Below, one piece after another: positions 31,659 to 41,865 of a DNA stretch of 64,000 bases. The notes below the pieces were generated by a model, which did no database searches, was not told the origin of the DNA, and saw only the letters and a list, made by a program, of their open reading frames with translations. The position numbers and the translations under genes are program-made. The first letter of the stretch is position 1; the number at the start of each line of letters is the position of its first letter. This DNA is from Phytopythium helicoides (Eukaryota > Oomycota > Peronosporomycetes > Pythiales > Pythiaceae): NCBI GenBank assembly GCA_024867545.1, contig JANFNE010000066.1, forward strand, positions 124,001-188,000. The letters are read 5' to 3'.

Positions 31659-32555
31659 TCACCGACGCCAAGAGGTCTCGGTGATCAGCGGGGCCGACGA
31701 GGTTGACGCGGCAGCAGGCGTGGGCACGAGGTCCCAGTCGCGGTCGTCCTCATCGCAGGAAGCTGCAAGCGTGTCCGTGTCCGACTCGTAGGCCGCACGC
31801 TGCTGGGCCTCCTCGTCTTCACCTCGCTCCTCGTGTTCCGACGCCGACAGACTCGCGCGGAGGTCGATAGTGGCGACGTCTTGAGAGCTAACGGGGGTCG
31901 GCGAGTCGGGCAGCGCAGCCTTGAGCGAGTCGCACTCGGAGAAGCGGGGTGAGGGCGACGTCGGCGAAGAGGAGGACGAATCCGACGAGGATGCGCGGGA
32001 GCGGCGGCGCTCGAGCCGTGCCGAGACCGCCGAGCTCGCGTGCTGCAGACCGCTGGCGACGCCGCGGCTGGCCGTGCGCAGCATGGATCCCGTGCGCGAG
32101 GCCGACGAGCTGAGCGAGGCGCGACCGCGACTCACGACGTCGCTGTTGCGCAGCTGGATGGATCGCTCGCTGGCGACGCGGGCCACGGCGGCCGAGATGT
32201 CGCTGACGCGGCGCAGCAGCGGCGCCAGGCGCTTGTGCAGCGGCACGGCGCGCGGCACGACGCGGAAGGCCAGCGTCCTGGAGGCGACCGCGGGGTCGCG
32301 CTTGCTCTGCGCCAGCAGCACGCTGATCGCCTCTGGCAGCTCTCGCTCGCGCGCCAGCGTCACGCGGTCGCCCTCGTCGTCCGTGTACTCGAGCGCCCAC
32401 TGCGCGGGCAGCGCGTCGGCCAGCGCGGCCTTGACGTGCGCCACCAGCGCGTCGAACGAGAGCGCGTCCAGGTCGACGGTCACGCGGTGGGTGCGCGCGC
32501 CGAGGCTGAGCTTGAGCACGGCCGGCGGCTGCGGCTGGGGCTTACGGGCGGCCAT
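31659..32555 (-). CDS. PB1-domain protein
   Basis: 298 residues, single exon, ATG 32555 (MAARKPQPQPP). The first 100 residues form a PB1-like beta-grasp (LKLSLGARTHRVTVDLD, WALEYTDDEGDRVTL, REREL), including the acidic OPCA-like D-D-E-G-D cluster. The rest is Ser/Arg-rich and then acidic, ending in DRDWDLVPTPA, where WDLV after acidic residues resembles an Atg8-interacting (LIR) motif. PB1 plus LIR is the layout of selective autophagy receptors, but no UBA or ZZ domain is visible, so that role is speculative. It is convergent with the kinesin. Confidence 0.72.
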   Translation of the reverse strand: MAARKPQPQPPAVLKLSLGARTHRVTVDLDALSFDALVAHVKAALADALPAQWALEYTDDEGDRVTLARERELPEAISVLLAQSKRDPAVASRTLAFRVVPRAVPLHKRLAPLLRRVSDISAAVARVASERSIQLRNSDVVSRGRASLSSSASRTGSMLRTASRGVASGLQHASSAVSARLERRRSRASSSDSSSSSPTSPSPRFSECDSLKAALPDSPTPVSSQDVATIDLRASLSASEHEERGEDEEAQQRAAYESDTDTLAASCDEDDRDWDLVPTPAAASTSSAPLITETSWRR

Positions 32556-33834
32556 GAGGAGGCGACTGGGGGCTCGGCGGTGACTTGGGGACTGGCGCCG
32601 CTGGGTGGAAGGCGAGTTGGAGGTGCGGCTGCGATCATGATGAGGCGCGCGGAAGCCCCCGATCCAGCAACGAGAGCATACAGCGCAACAGAGAGGGTTG
32701 CGAAATCGGAGGGTAGGAAGCTGCGACGTGGGGGCATGCGACGGCAGGATACGGTACAAATAGAGCAACGATGGGATCGCGGCACGTGGGCGGAAGGTTG
32801 CTGGAGCGGCGCGCCCATTGGCTGTATATGCGCGCCAATTGCATGGGATGCAGCAGGATCCCTCCAATCAAAGCGCGTTTTCTATAAATTAACGGCATTT
32901 CATTGGCTGGAAGAGACCATCGCACTTTGCAGAAGCGCCACAGTACTGGATCCTCCAGGCACGCGCAACTCAGAAGCGATGATTTCGCTTCAACGTCGGT
33001 CCCACTGTACCCTAGCTGCTCGGCTTCAACGATCGGAGCAGCGGTGGGTGGATCGGATCGCCTTCGAGTGGCTGGCGTCGGCTCGAGGGCGAGATCTGGT
33101 CGCGGGGGTGGATTGGATCCGAGCAAAGTCGCCATGGCTCACGAGCGATCTTTGGCCGATTGCAACGCGAGCGCTGGGCTCATTCGGAGGAGGGAGGCTT
33201 TCAAACTCTGCTGGCGGAACGGAGCTCCAGCACACGAATCGACACAGCGATGCGCATTTTTGCATTGGCGGGACCGACACTCCAAATGGTGTCAGCTGAG
33301 ACCTGACACGATCGCCAAGTGCGACCGAGCAGATCAGGCGAAAGTTTGGAAGATGCCGAGATGATTCAAAATTCAGAGCAGACAGTGACCTCGACGGGTT
33401 CAAAACCGAATGAAACGCCGGCGACCATTTTTCAAATCCCCGCGGGATCTCAAAGACCACTTCAAGCTAGATTCCCTCCACAGGAGAGTTGCATGTCCAA
33501 GAGAACGTGGCGTCAACACCACCGGGGCGAAAGCGACAGCTCGGCCATGTGACAGTTCGATGCGGCCCCATTGTCGTCGCTGTTCGTTCAAGGCCCTCGT
33601 CTTATTATCGGTGTGTTGCCAGATTCTTCCAGGTCAAAGTGCTGCTTTCAGAGAATAGATTGCCAAACAGGACAGGGCGATCAAGGTCGTAGAGAAGATG
33701 CCATCTATTGATCGATCCACCAGAACACTCCACACGGCTCAGCTACACGATCGATACTAACAGCGCAACTTCAGAAATCGGTCCCACGCTAGACGCGAGG
33801 GAATGCAAGCAAACTGGTGTCAAGAAGACACTGC
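32556..33834. other. Intergenic region; CCAAT-rich promoter of the PB1 gene then featureless
   Basis: Within 350 bp upstream of the PB1 ATG there are CCAAT boxes on both strands at 32817-32821, 32835-32839, 32874-32878 and 32902-32906, plus a TATAAAT at 32883-32889. The remainder to 33834 holds no ORF I can support. Confidence 0.5.
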
Positions 33835-34746
33835 CTACAGGCACGTGGCGCCGAAGAGCGGCACCAGCTCCGACTGGATGACCTCGTTGATAGCGTACTC
33901 GCCGACGACATCAATGAGCGCGACAAGCGTCTTGTAGCCGTTGCCCTTGGTGTTGATGTCCGACTTCGACCACGACAGAAGCGTCGAGATGGCCGTGTTG
34001 GCAACCGTGTTGCTCAGGAGCGTCGTCGTGTCCTCGAACGTCAGCGACAGGTCCGACACCGCGTCGAACGAGAAGTCGATGCCAGACACCGAGGCGTTGA
34101 TGAACTTCTTCTCAACCGTGGTCAGCACCGACGAGATGTCGCCCGAGATGGCCGACGTCAGGATGCTCGTCACCGTCAGGTTCGAGCACGTCGACGTCGC
34201 GACGCCGGCGGCGCAGCCGTACATCTCGGCCTCAACGTTCGCGTACACCGTCGGGTTGGTCAGGCCAAGCACGACATCACCCGTGATGGTCAGCGGCGCG
34301 CACGTGTCCGGGTCCGAGATGTCCGTGAAGCAGTACAGGTCGGTCTTGCCGCTCGTCTGCGCGAGCTCGACCGTGATGCTGGCGTTGACGGTCACGTCCG
34401 TGAACGAAGCGCCGACCGACAGCTCATGAGCACCTACCACGCTGATGGTCTTGATGTTGGCCGTGGTAAGACCAGCAACCGACAGCGAGTTGATCTTCGG
34501 CGTCACCGAGAACTCCATGCCGAGCACATCGAACGGCGTGGCGTTGAAGGTCTGGGCAGCAACCTCGAGCGGGTCCGACACGTAGGTCGAGAGGAGGCCA
34601 GAGTTGACGATGGTCACGACGTTGTTGAGGGCCGTGAAGTCCGACGTCTGGGTCGTGAAGTCGACGACGACGCAGGTGTCGGCGACCGTGGCAGCCGAGA
34701 CGGCCGAGGCCAGGAGGGCGGTGGCGGCGGAGAAGAACTTGAACAT
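33835..34746 (-). CDS. Secreted protein of unknown function, copy A
   Basis: 303 residues, single exon. The signal peptide MFKFFSAATALLASAVSA is followed by a mature protein of alternating hydrophobic strands rich in Ser, Thr, Val and Ala. It has six cysteines after the signal (DTC, YCF, DTCAP, YGC, STC, ATCL) and several N-glycosylation sequons (VNAS, SNLT, INAS). Codon use is strongly biased to C/G-ending codons such as GTC and TCG, suggesting high expression. The strand pattern vaguely recalls TULIP (BPI/JHBP) lipid-binding folds, but this is weak. Copy B at 36830-37741 is about 96% identical. An extracellular or cell-wall role is likely; the activity is unknown. Confidence 0.8.
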   Translation of the reverse strand: MFKFFSAATALLASAVSAATVADTCVVVDFTTQTSDFTALNNVVTIVNSGLLSTYVSDPLEVAAQTFNATPFDVLGMEFSVTPKINSLSVAGLTTANIKTISVVGAHELSVGASFTDVTVNASITVELAQTSGKTDLYCFTDISDPDTCAPLTITGDVVLGLTNPTVYANVEAEMYGCAAGVATSTCSNLTVTSILTSAISGDISSVLTTVEKKFINASVSGIDFSFDAVSDLSLTFEDTTTLLSNTVANTAISTLLSWSKSDINTKGNGYKTLVALIDVVGEYAINEVIQSELVPLFGATCL

Positions 34747-35434
34747 GGTGTTGCTGTTCGGGGAGCGGGTGCGAGGCACGAGGCAAAACGAATTGTGATC
34801 GAAGGCGTTGAGCGCAGCGGGTCTGACACAACGGACGCGCCGTGCCGTGCTGGATGGCCCTCGGACCACCGCCCCCTATCTGTACATCGGCATCGGACAC
34901 TGCGCTTCAGCCCTGTTGGTGACACCCGCTTGAGCTGTTTACAGTGCACAGACACGCCCAAGCATCGAGCATAAAGCGGCCGCCATCAGTGAGCGGCGAA
35001 CAGTCTCCGTGTCAAGCGGCGGGCGCGATGGATTCACCCGACCACGCTTGTCGAGCAGGCTATGCGCTGATCGATTGCAACGCGCGAGACAGGATCGCTT
35101 CAAGACAGCTAGTCGGGTAGAGTTGGTCGCGCGTCCGACTGGAGACAGGGTTGTGTCATGTACGTAATGCATGCGGCAGGACAAGGACACTGCAAGCATC
35201 TACTGAGCCGTTTGGGCTGGACGCTGTTCGAGACTGCGACAGGCAGGCAAGCAGGCGAGGCTGCTCTGTTCGAGCCCATGCACTGCACTCGAGTCGAGCC
35301 GTCGAGCGCTGCGCGTTGCAGGTTGCAGGTTGCAACTGTGCGCCAAGCATGCGGTACTGTACTTTGGACGAGCAACTCGGTGCCAGTGGCAGTTGCGGTG
35401 GCACTGGCGGTGGGCCACTGGCGGTTGCTGGCAG

Positions 35435-35466
35435 CCTGGCTGGCTGCTGGCTGGCTGGCTGGCTGA
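35435..35466. repeat. GGCT/CTGG microsatellite-like run
   Basis: Imperfect 4-bp CTGG repeats interrupted once; a related shorter run lies at 35638-35663. No function is evident. Confidence 0.75.
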
Positions 35467-35520
35467 TGGCGCTCGCCGTGGTGTTTCTGCTCTCCGTCTT
35501 CGTTCCTGCACGGCTCGCTT

Positions 35521-35550
35521 GCGCCGTCTTGCGCCGTCTTGCGCCGTCTT
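35521..35550. repeat. Three perfect 10-bp tandem units
   Basis: GCGCCGTCTT repeats exactly three times, one unit per ten bases, within the spacer of the secreted-protein pair. Confidence 0.9.
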
Positions 35551-36829
35551 GCTGCTCGGAGCGGCGCGAAGTGTGACACGGCGAGTCCTTAGCCTCTCGA
35601 CCCAAGACAAGTCTTGAGTTAGTCCTCGATCAGGTTTGGGTGGCTGGCTGGCTGGTTGGCTGTGCGCGCTGCAAACTGCTCGCTGCAACATGCGCACAGA
35701 ATGATCTCACGACGGCATCATGGCGCTCTCTGGCGTTTGGGAAGCTGCGTGCGCATTGCGCTCAGGACAGACGCGTTGCCCCCGAGCGGTCGCCATGCTT
35801 GCAGACGAAGAAGCATCACCACCGCCATCACTTCGGCCTCAGCCACGTGCATGAGCGGCTCGCGATCTTGGAAGAGCGTCTGCAGGGTGAGATGGACGGC
35901 ACTTGCCCACGGCCCTGTCCTTGTCGCTCGGAGTGGCATGGGTGATCCATTGCCAACGCCTAGAAACGAGCCCGCATGTGCCAGCGCCGTCGGCGACTGC
36001 GCCAGCTGGACGCGCTTCAAGCTCCCTGCGGCCGCGACTGCTGCGTGACAAACTCGGCGGCATGCCACTCTGCTGGATCGGGGCGGAGCTCCTCCCGCAG
36101 TCGAGAGGCAGACGAACAACAGGATGTCGACGCGCTTCTTCCCGCAGCAGGTGAGTCACGAGGGACTTTGAGCCGTTGGTCTGCAGTTTGCTCCTGGGCG
36201 TGGCATTGCCGGGCTGAAGATTGAAGGCATAGTGGCGCTCGCTGCAGACCAACGGATCGCTCACTTCACAGCCTCAATAAAGTCTAGTGAGCCTAATGGA
36301 GACTCGACGAGAGGCCAATCTCAGCTCGAGTCTGCTCTGACCTGGCCAAAGATCGCTCCGCCTCGCTCAAGGACCAATCGGCCCGTGCTCTACGCCGTCA
36401 ACCGGTGCGTGATGCACTGCTCGCCTCGTCCATTCCCATTGCCGATCCCACCATTCTGACCGCTTCCGATCGTCGCGGCCCGGCACTGGCACCGTGCAGT
36501 CTCGACAGAAACTGGTTGTGTTGCCACGGGTTTTGCTGAGTGCCCAGCACTTGGATGCGTTGGTTGCTGCCGTCTGCGGCGGGAGGTGTTGAACTTCGCT
36601 ACCAGCAGTGGAAGGCAGGACCGCCACCCTTGGAGCACCTCTACAGCAGCGTTGAGTCTACGTTCGGGAACGAAATCCTTACGTGCGAGTGCAAGCAGCC
36701 AGCGGCAAGCTCAAGCGATGTTGCCTGCGGAACATGGCAGCGCGCTAAAGCCGCGAGTTGCCCGCTCTCTCTCACGATCACAATTCGTTTTGCCTCGTGC
36801 CTCGCACCCGCTCCCCGAACAGCAACACC

Positions 36830-37741
36830 ATGTTCAAGTTCTTCTCCGCCGCCACTGCCCTCCTGGCCTCGGCTGTCTCGGCCGCCACGGTTGCCGACAC
36901 CTGCGTCGTCGTCGACTTCACGACCCAGAATTCGGACTTCACGGCCCTCAACAACGTCGTGACCATCGTCAACTCTGGCCTCCTCTCGACCTACGTGGCG
37001 GACCCGCTTGAGGTTGCTGCCCAGACCTTCGACGCCACGCCGTTCGATGTGCTCGGCATGGAGTTCTCGGTGACGCCGAAGATCAACTCGCTGTCGGTTG
37101 CTGGCATTACCACGGCCAACATCAAGACTATTACCGTGACGGGTGCTCACGAGCTGTCGGTCGGTGCTTCGTTCACCGACATTCTCGTCAACGCCAGCAT
37201 CACGGTGGAGCTCGCGCAGACGAGCGGCAAGACCGACCTGTACTGCTTCACGGACATCTCGGACCCGGACACGTGCGCGCCGCTGACCATCACGGGTGAT
37301 GTCGTGCTCGGTCTGACCAACCCGACGGTGTACGCGAACGTGGAGGCCGAGATGTACGGCTGCGCCGCGGGCGTCGCGACGTCGACGTGCTCGAACCTGA
37401 CGGTGACGAGCATCCTGACGTCGGCCATCACGGGCGACATCTCGTCGGTGCTGACCACGATTGAGAAGAAGTTCATCAACGCCTCGGTGTCTGGCATCGA
37501 CTTCTCGTTCGACTCGGTGTCGGACCTGTCGCTGACGTTCGAGGACACGACGACGCTCCTGAGCAACACGGTTGCCAACACGGCCATCTCGACGCTCCTG
37601 TCGTGGTCGAAGTCGGACATCAACACCAAGGGCAACGGCTACAAGACGCTGGTGGCGCTCATTGATGTTGTTGGCGAGTACGCCATCAACTCGCTTATTC
37701 AGTCGGAGCTCGTGCCGCTCTTCGGCGCCACGTGCTTGTAA
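36830..37741 (+). CDS. Secreted protein of unknown function, copy B
   Basis: 303 residues, same length as copy A and divergent from it. The signal peptide MFKFFSAATALLASAVSA is identical, as are the six cysteines and the sequons. By eye there are about 13 amino-acid differences, such as TQN for TQT, YVADP for YVSDP, ITVTGAH for ISVVGAH, TDILVNAS for TDVTVNAS and AINSLIQ for AINEVIQ. Similarity stops at the stop codon: the 3' flanks are unrelated. The 5' flank is conserved for about 55 bp. A recent inverted duplication or ongoing gene conversion explains this; both copies look intact and functional. Confidence 0.82.
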   Translation: MFKFFSAATALLASAVSAATVADTCVVVDFTTQNSDFTALNNVVTIVNSGLLSTYVADPLEVAAQTFDATPFDVLGMEFSVTPKINSLSVAGITTANIKTITVTGAHELSVGASFTDILVNASITVELAQTSGKTDLYCFTDISDPDTCAPLTITGDVVLGLTNPTVYANVEAEMYGCAAGVATSTCSNLTVTSILTSAITGDISSVLTTIEKKFINASVSGIDFSFDSVSDLSLTFEDTTTLLSNTVANTAISTLLSWSKSDINTKGNGYKTLVALIDVVGEYAINSLIQSELVPLFGATCL

Positions 37742-38096
37742 GCGTGCTTTCATCTTGGACGATGTCAAGACCCCCGTTTTTGCTGTCGTTGAGTGGAGCA
37801 GGACGGACACTCTGAAGCGTAGTCTAGGATCGGTCTGACACAGCAGTCGGAAGCGATCGTCGGACGCCGCTTGCGTTATGAATCAAAATCCCATGTGAGT
37901 TGATGGTCAACGAAGATCTAGCTTGTTTCGTGCATACAGCCCAACAATTATACCAGAGGCTTCGTCAGTTGGCCTCTGCTGCTTTGGCGTTTACTTCGAA
38001 GTAGGATCGATCAGGGAGTTTTGAAGCCAGCCCGATTTGACTACCCAATACTCACCGAATGACTTCCCATACAAAGGATCTTTTCGCTCGGTCCCC
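37742..38096. other. Intergenic region upstream of COMMD4
   Basis: 355 bp between two plus-strand genes. It must contain the COMMD4 promoter; no CCAAT box or repeat is apparent. Confidence 0.4.
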
Positions 38097-38696
38097 ATGC
38101 GCTTCCGCTGCTGCGGCGGCCTCGAGCCGCCCGACTGGCTGCTGGCGACGCTGCCGCTGCTCTCGCGGCTGCCTGCGGGCTCCGCGCTGCAGCTGAGCGC
38201 GGCGCTGGCCGCCGACGTGGACGCGGACGCCGAGCTGCTGGCCGCCGAGCTGCCGCCGGACCAAATTGCGCCGCCGGACGCGCGCGCGGCGGTCGCGGCG
38301 CTGCGCTTCGTGCTCTGCAGCGCCGCCAAGCACGACGCGCAGGAGCGCGAGCTGCGCGTCGAGCTGGAGCAGCTGGGCGTGGGGCTGGAGCTGGCGGCGC
38401 AGCTCGCGGTGGCGTTCGAGCGGCGCCGCACCGGGATCCGCGAGCAGCTGCGGGGCCGCCAGCCGAGCTTCGCGCGCGTGCAGCAGGTCGCGTGGGGGGT
38501 CAAGCAGGGGACAGCGGGCCCCGTGGTGGAGCTGGCGCTCAAGTTGGACCGCCCGGCCACGCTGCTCTCGACCGCAGGGGCTGAGCACCCGGCTGCAGAC
38601 GTCGAGGCGTTCGTGGTCCGCGCGGACAAGTTCCTGGCGCTCGAGGAAGACCTGAGGCACGCGCTCGCGGCCATGCAGAGCGCGCGACTCGCGTAG
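38097..38696 (+). CDS. COMMD4: COMM domain-containing protein 4
   Basis: Subunit of the Commander/CCC endosomal recycling complex. Single exon of 199 residues, the typical COMMD4 length. It begins MRFRCCGGLEPPDWLLA, closely matching the family start (MRFRFCGDLDCPDWVLAE type). The HN domain includes VAALRFVLCSAAKHD, and the COMM domain follows (RVQQVAWGVKQGTA, VVELALKLD, ADKFLALEEDLRHALAAMQS). The protein is unusually Ala/Leu-rich because of the GC-rich codons. The start at 38097 is chosen from the family pattern although the frame is open further upstream. Confidence 0.88.
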   Translation: MRFRCCGGLEPPDWLLATLPLLSRLPAGSALQLSAALAADVDADAELLAAELPPDQIAPPDARAAVAALRFVLCSAAKHDAQERELRVELEQLGVGLELAAQLAVAFERRRTGIREQLRGRQPSFARVQQVAWGVKQGTAGPVVELALKLDRPATLLSTAGAEHPAADVEAFVVRADKFLALEEDLRHALAAMQSARLA

Positions 38697-41273
38697 GACA
38701 GGGGGAGAAGGCGCAATCCCAATGGTTTCATGCTGAACTGCAAGCTGTGTGTTCGTGGCCGCCACGACCTTGGACCTCCTGGCGCTGCGACACCTTCGGC
38801 GCGCTGCACCGCTCTTCCCACTGCAGTCAGTTCGTGCACATAAGCTGCGGCTCGCTGGCGCTCTGCGCGTGCATTGCGGTCGCAGACATCATCTCGCGAT
38901 CCCAGAGCAGCGTCAAGACTCTTGACTGACACCGCTGCCGCCAGCCAGCCACTTTCTGTTGTTGAGGGACCCGCTCGCGGCCCAGAGATGCGGCGACTGG
39001 GCTCAGCGTGCACATCGATTCGCCGACCGATAACCATGAAAGACCGCCATCACACCCTTTGGGATGATTCCACGCCTACAAAAACGTTGCTCAAGGCAAG
39101 AATAGCGTGTCATTCGTGCATGGAACTCAGGGCAAGCGCGCCGACAGCCGCACCGAGTGGCCGGAAGCTGGTTGGGCTCGGTTCCGGCTGACCGCCGCGT
39201 GTGGAGCCTTCGTTGTCTCATGGCGCACGTAAGGCGAGTTTACGTTTCTCTGAAAGGTGTCGAACGGCGCCACTGGATCGCTTCCTCTGCTCTGGCCCTC
39301 CTCCTCTCTCTATCACTCTCTTCGGTATCTGAACGAGTCTTCAGTCGGTCCATGTGACCTCCGTGTGAGCGAGCCTTCACGCAGGGGAAATTTAACCGGC
39401 CCGACAGTCGACGCGCGTCGGTGATGCCTCAACTGCACTCATGTTGAGTGCGGAGCCCCGCTGCCATTGCGAGCAAGTGAATGCGTATACATGCGTGCAA
39501 TAAGGCTGCTCACAAGGATGTGTGGCGAGCACTAAGCTACTAGCCACGGTAGCGCATATCAACAATCGACGTCGACTCGATGCGCATCACACAGCTTTGG
39601 TTGGCCACTTTGTGCCTGCGATCGCAGCACACTCAACTTCTGCCGAATCTTTGTCGGTAATCAAGGATAACTGCTGCTCCGTCAATGCCATCCCTCCAGC
39701 TGCGTTGCGGCCGGCAGGAAATGCAGAGTCAAGGCGGAGGGACCCGCTGTCCTGGCGCGGACACGAGAAATTGTTTTGCATGGCGGCGTCTAAGGCAGCC
39801 CACCGGCAGCAGTGGTGTCTTGAGGTGCAACACTCGTGCTACAGATGCAATGCTCTGCTACCGTGCAATGCTCTGCTACAGTCCTTCAAGGCAGCTAGCC
39901 GGTCAACAGGCGGCGCTGGTCACCGAGCAGCCAGCCGAGTCGGACGAGAGCGTGGCTCGACGCTCGATGCCTGGTCTGCTGAAGCGTGCGAGGAGAAGAT
40001 CCGACGCCAAGAGAACTCCACGTCATCGAGAAACAGACTTGCCGACCCGTGTGATGCGTCCGCGCAGAGCTCGACAGCATGGGAATCGCGGAAAGCCGCG
40101 TCCAGTTCGTTCCACCCTATGGCTCCGCATTGTACCGTATGGTAGCAAGAGCGTCGTCACGCGCTCGCGAGTGTCAAACAGCTAGCACGCGCTTCGTGCG
40201 TCAGCACACGCTGTGTTGGAAAGTGGCACGATCCACCGCCAGCCCGAGGCGTCCTCCCCACACAGACGCGAAAGTGATTCGGCTTGACGGCGTGTGGATC
40301 GGATCATCAAGCCGCAGGGCTTGGCGCGTGTCGTCGCGATCACGAAGCTGTAATTCTCGGAAGAAAATCCATCATGAGACCGTGCCGGCCCCAATGGGAA
40401 CGCCGCCGCGGAGACGATCCATGGCGTACTGTGTGGGTATGACCTCCCAAGGAGATGCAGCCACGTCCGGCCCCGGAGCCGAGTTTGGCTGCTTCCAGGC
40501 CGGTGTCTGCAGCCGCCGGCGCGTCACAATGTCGCGGCCGTCTGCCTCGCGTGGCCGTTCGAGTCGCGCATTTCGGCGGAGGCCGGAGCCAGCCGAGGTT
40601 ACTCACGCGGCTCCCATTTCCGCCTTTCGACCCGTGCGTTCGTCGCGCCCATGATACGCTGCCATCGCTGCTCGCTCGCTAGCTCGAATGTATCCGCACG
40701 GCAGGCAGGTACCGACGCGCATGGCCGTCGAGTCAGTCAAGTCGTGTCGCGCGCAACGTGGCGACGCCGACGGCGAGAGCTCCGGCGCGGAAAGAGGTCA
40801 GTGGCGCGCGGTTCAGCGCGGCTTCGCTCTTTTACTGGCAGGCTGACAGGCGCCGTCGTCTGTCTGTCCGCCACCGAGGCCCGATGCTGCCATCGCTATG
40901 GGCGGCGGTGGTCCCCCCACGGTGCGGAGCGTAGTCCATCCCGGAGCCGCTGACCACCTCGCCGCTCATTTTTTAGAAACATGTACGGTACCGTGAGGCG
41001 CGTCGGACGTGGCGCTCGCAGGCTCGGAGCTCTGGAGCCTCCGACGACGCCGGTGTTCACTCACTCGCTCGGGCGAGGCGAGCGACCGCGTTTATATTCG
41101 TGCGCGCGGCTTCCAGGGCACCGGACACTTGCTGAAACCTCGCGGCCCCGCGCTTGCGCCGTTCTCGTGCTCCTCCGGCCGGCGGCCGCTCGCTCTCCCA
41201 TCATTTCGCATTCCTCGCGGCGCGCCTCACTCCTCCACCCTCGCCACTCGCTCCCCGCGTTCACTCGATCACC
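38697..41273. other. 2.6-kb intergenic region with no supported gene
   Basis: Many short ORFs occur in all frames, the longest about 190-200 codons, but they are rich in Arg, Ser and Ala and show no domain or convincing splice structure. The final 200 bp are pyrimidine-rich and precede the 41274 start, so they are probably its promoter. A decayed gene cannot be excluded. Confidence 0.45.
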
Positions 41274-41865
41274 ATGCAGCCCCACGGTGCGTCGTGACTC
41301 ACCTGCAATGCCGCGGCGGACCTGCCAGCAGCACGACTAACCTGGCGCCTCTCGACCCGCCTTAGGAACCGACAATGCGGACGCGCAGGACGTGTTCCAG
41401 CTCGCCGACCCGGTGCTCTCGTCCAAGGTCGACGAGTACCTGGGCGGCATTGTCGTGTCGGACCACAACCCGGCCGTGCTCTTCAGCTGGGACGCAGCGG
41501 CCGTCGACGAGTTTGTCAAGGCCGCCAACGCGCTCGCGGACGCGCCGCCCGCGTGGTTCTCGCAGCCGCAGGGCAGCATCTCGGCCGCGGGGATCACGAA
41601 CGACATGGTGTCGTACCTGGCGCAGCTTGGCGGCGGTCGCTGCGACGCCGTGCTGCTAGCCCCCAACTCGCTCATCCAGTACGGCCACCTGCAGGAGCGG
41701 CTCCAGTACATGCAGTACGACGCCTTCCTGCAGGCGTGCATGGCCTCGGTCACGCCTGGCCGCTTCCTCGCGCGGACCTTCGTGCTGACCGAGAAGAACA
41801 CGGCCCGCGCTGTGCGGACGCGCTGCCTGCCGCCGTCCAGCCCGTCACGGCCGCTCTTCGACTAG
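41274..41865 (+). CDS. Conserved-looking protein of unknown function
   Basis: 170 residues from two exons: a 13-base first exon (41274-41286, MQPH plus one base) and 41366-41865, with a 79-bp intron and an in-phase join (MQPHGTDNADAQDVFQLADP). I recognise no family. The middle is a plausible globular alpha/beta fold (VDEYLGGIVVSDHNPAVLFS, VDEFVKAANALADAP, MVSYLAQLGGGRCDAVLLAP, LQERLQYMQYDAFLQACMA), with no signal peptide or membrane segment. Codon use matches the neighbouring genes, which supports it being real. Confidence 0.62.

Larger units (their letters stand above)
34747..36829. other. 2.1-kb divergent spacer between the two secreted-protein copies
   Basis: It must hold both promoters. 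The last roughly 55 bp before each ATG are nearly identical in inverted orientation (34747-34800 and 36776-36829). The middle holds short-period repeats, including GGCT-type runs, but no gene I can support. Confidence 0.5.

Noticed and set aside
33817..34974. Long plus-strand open frame over secreted copy A, mirrored at 36641-37810 over copy B
   Set aside because: Both are antisense shadows created by the same codon bias; they are Arg/His/Val-rich and lack a signal or domain.
40079..40654. 191-codon open frame in the large intergenic region
   Set aside because: Composition is Arg/Ser-rich like random GC-rich DNA, with no domain, no splice structure and no neighbour-like codon use.
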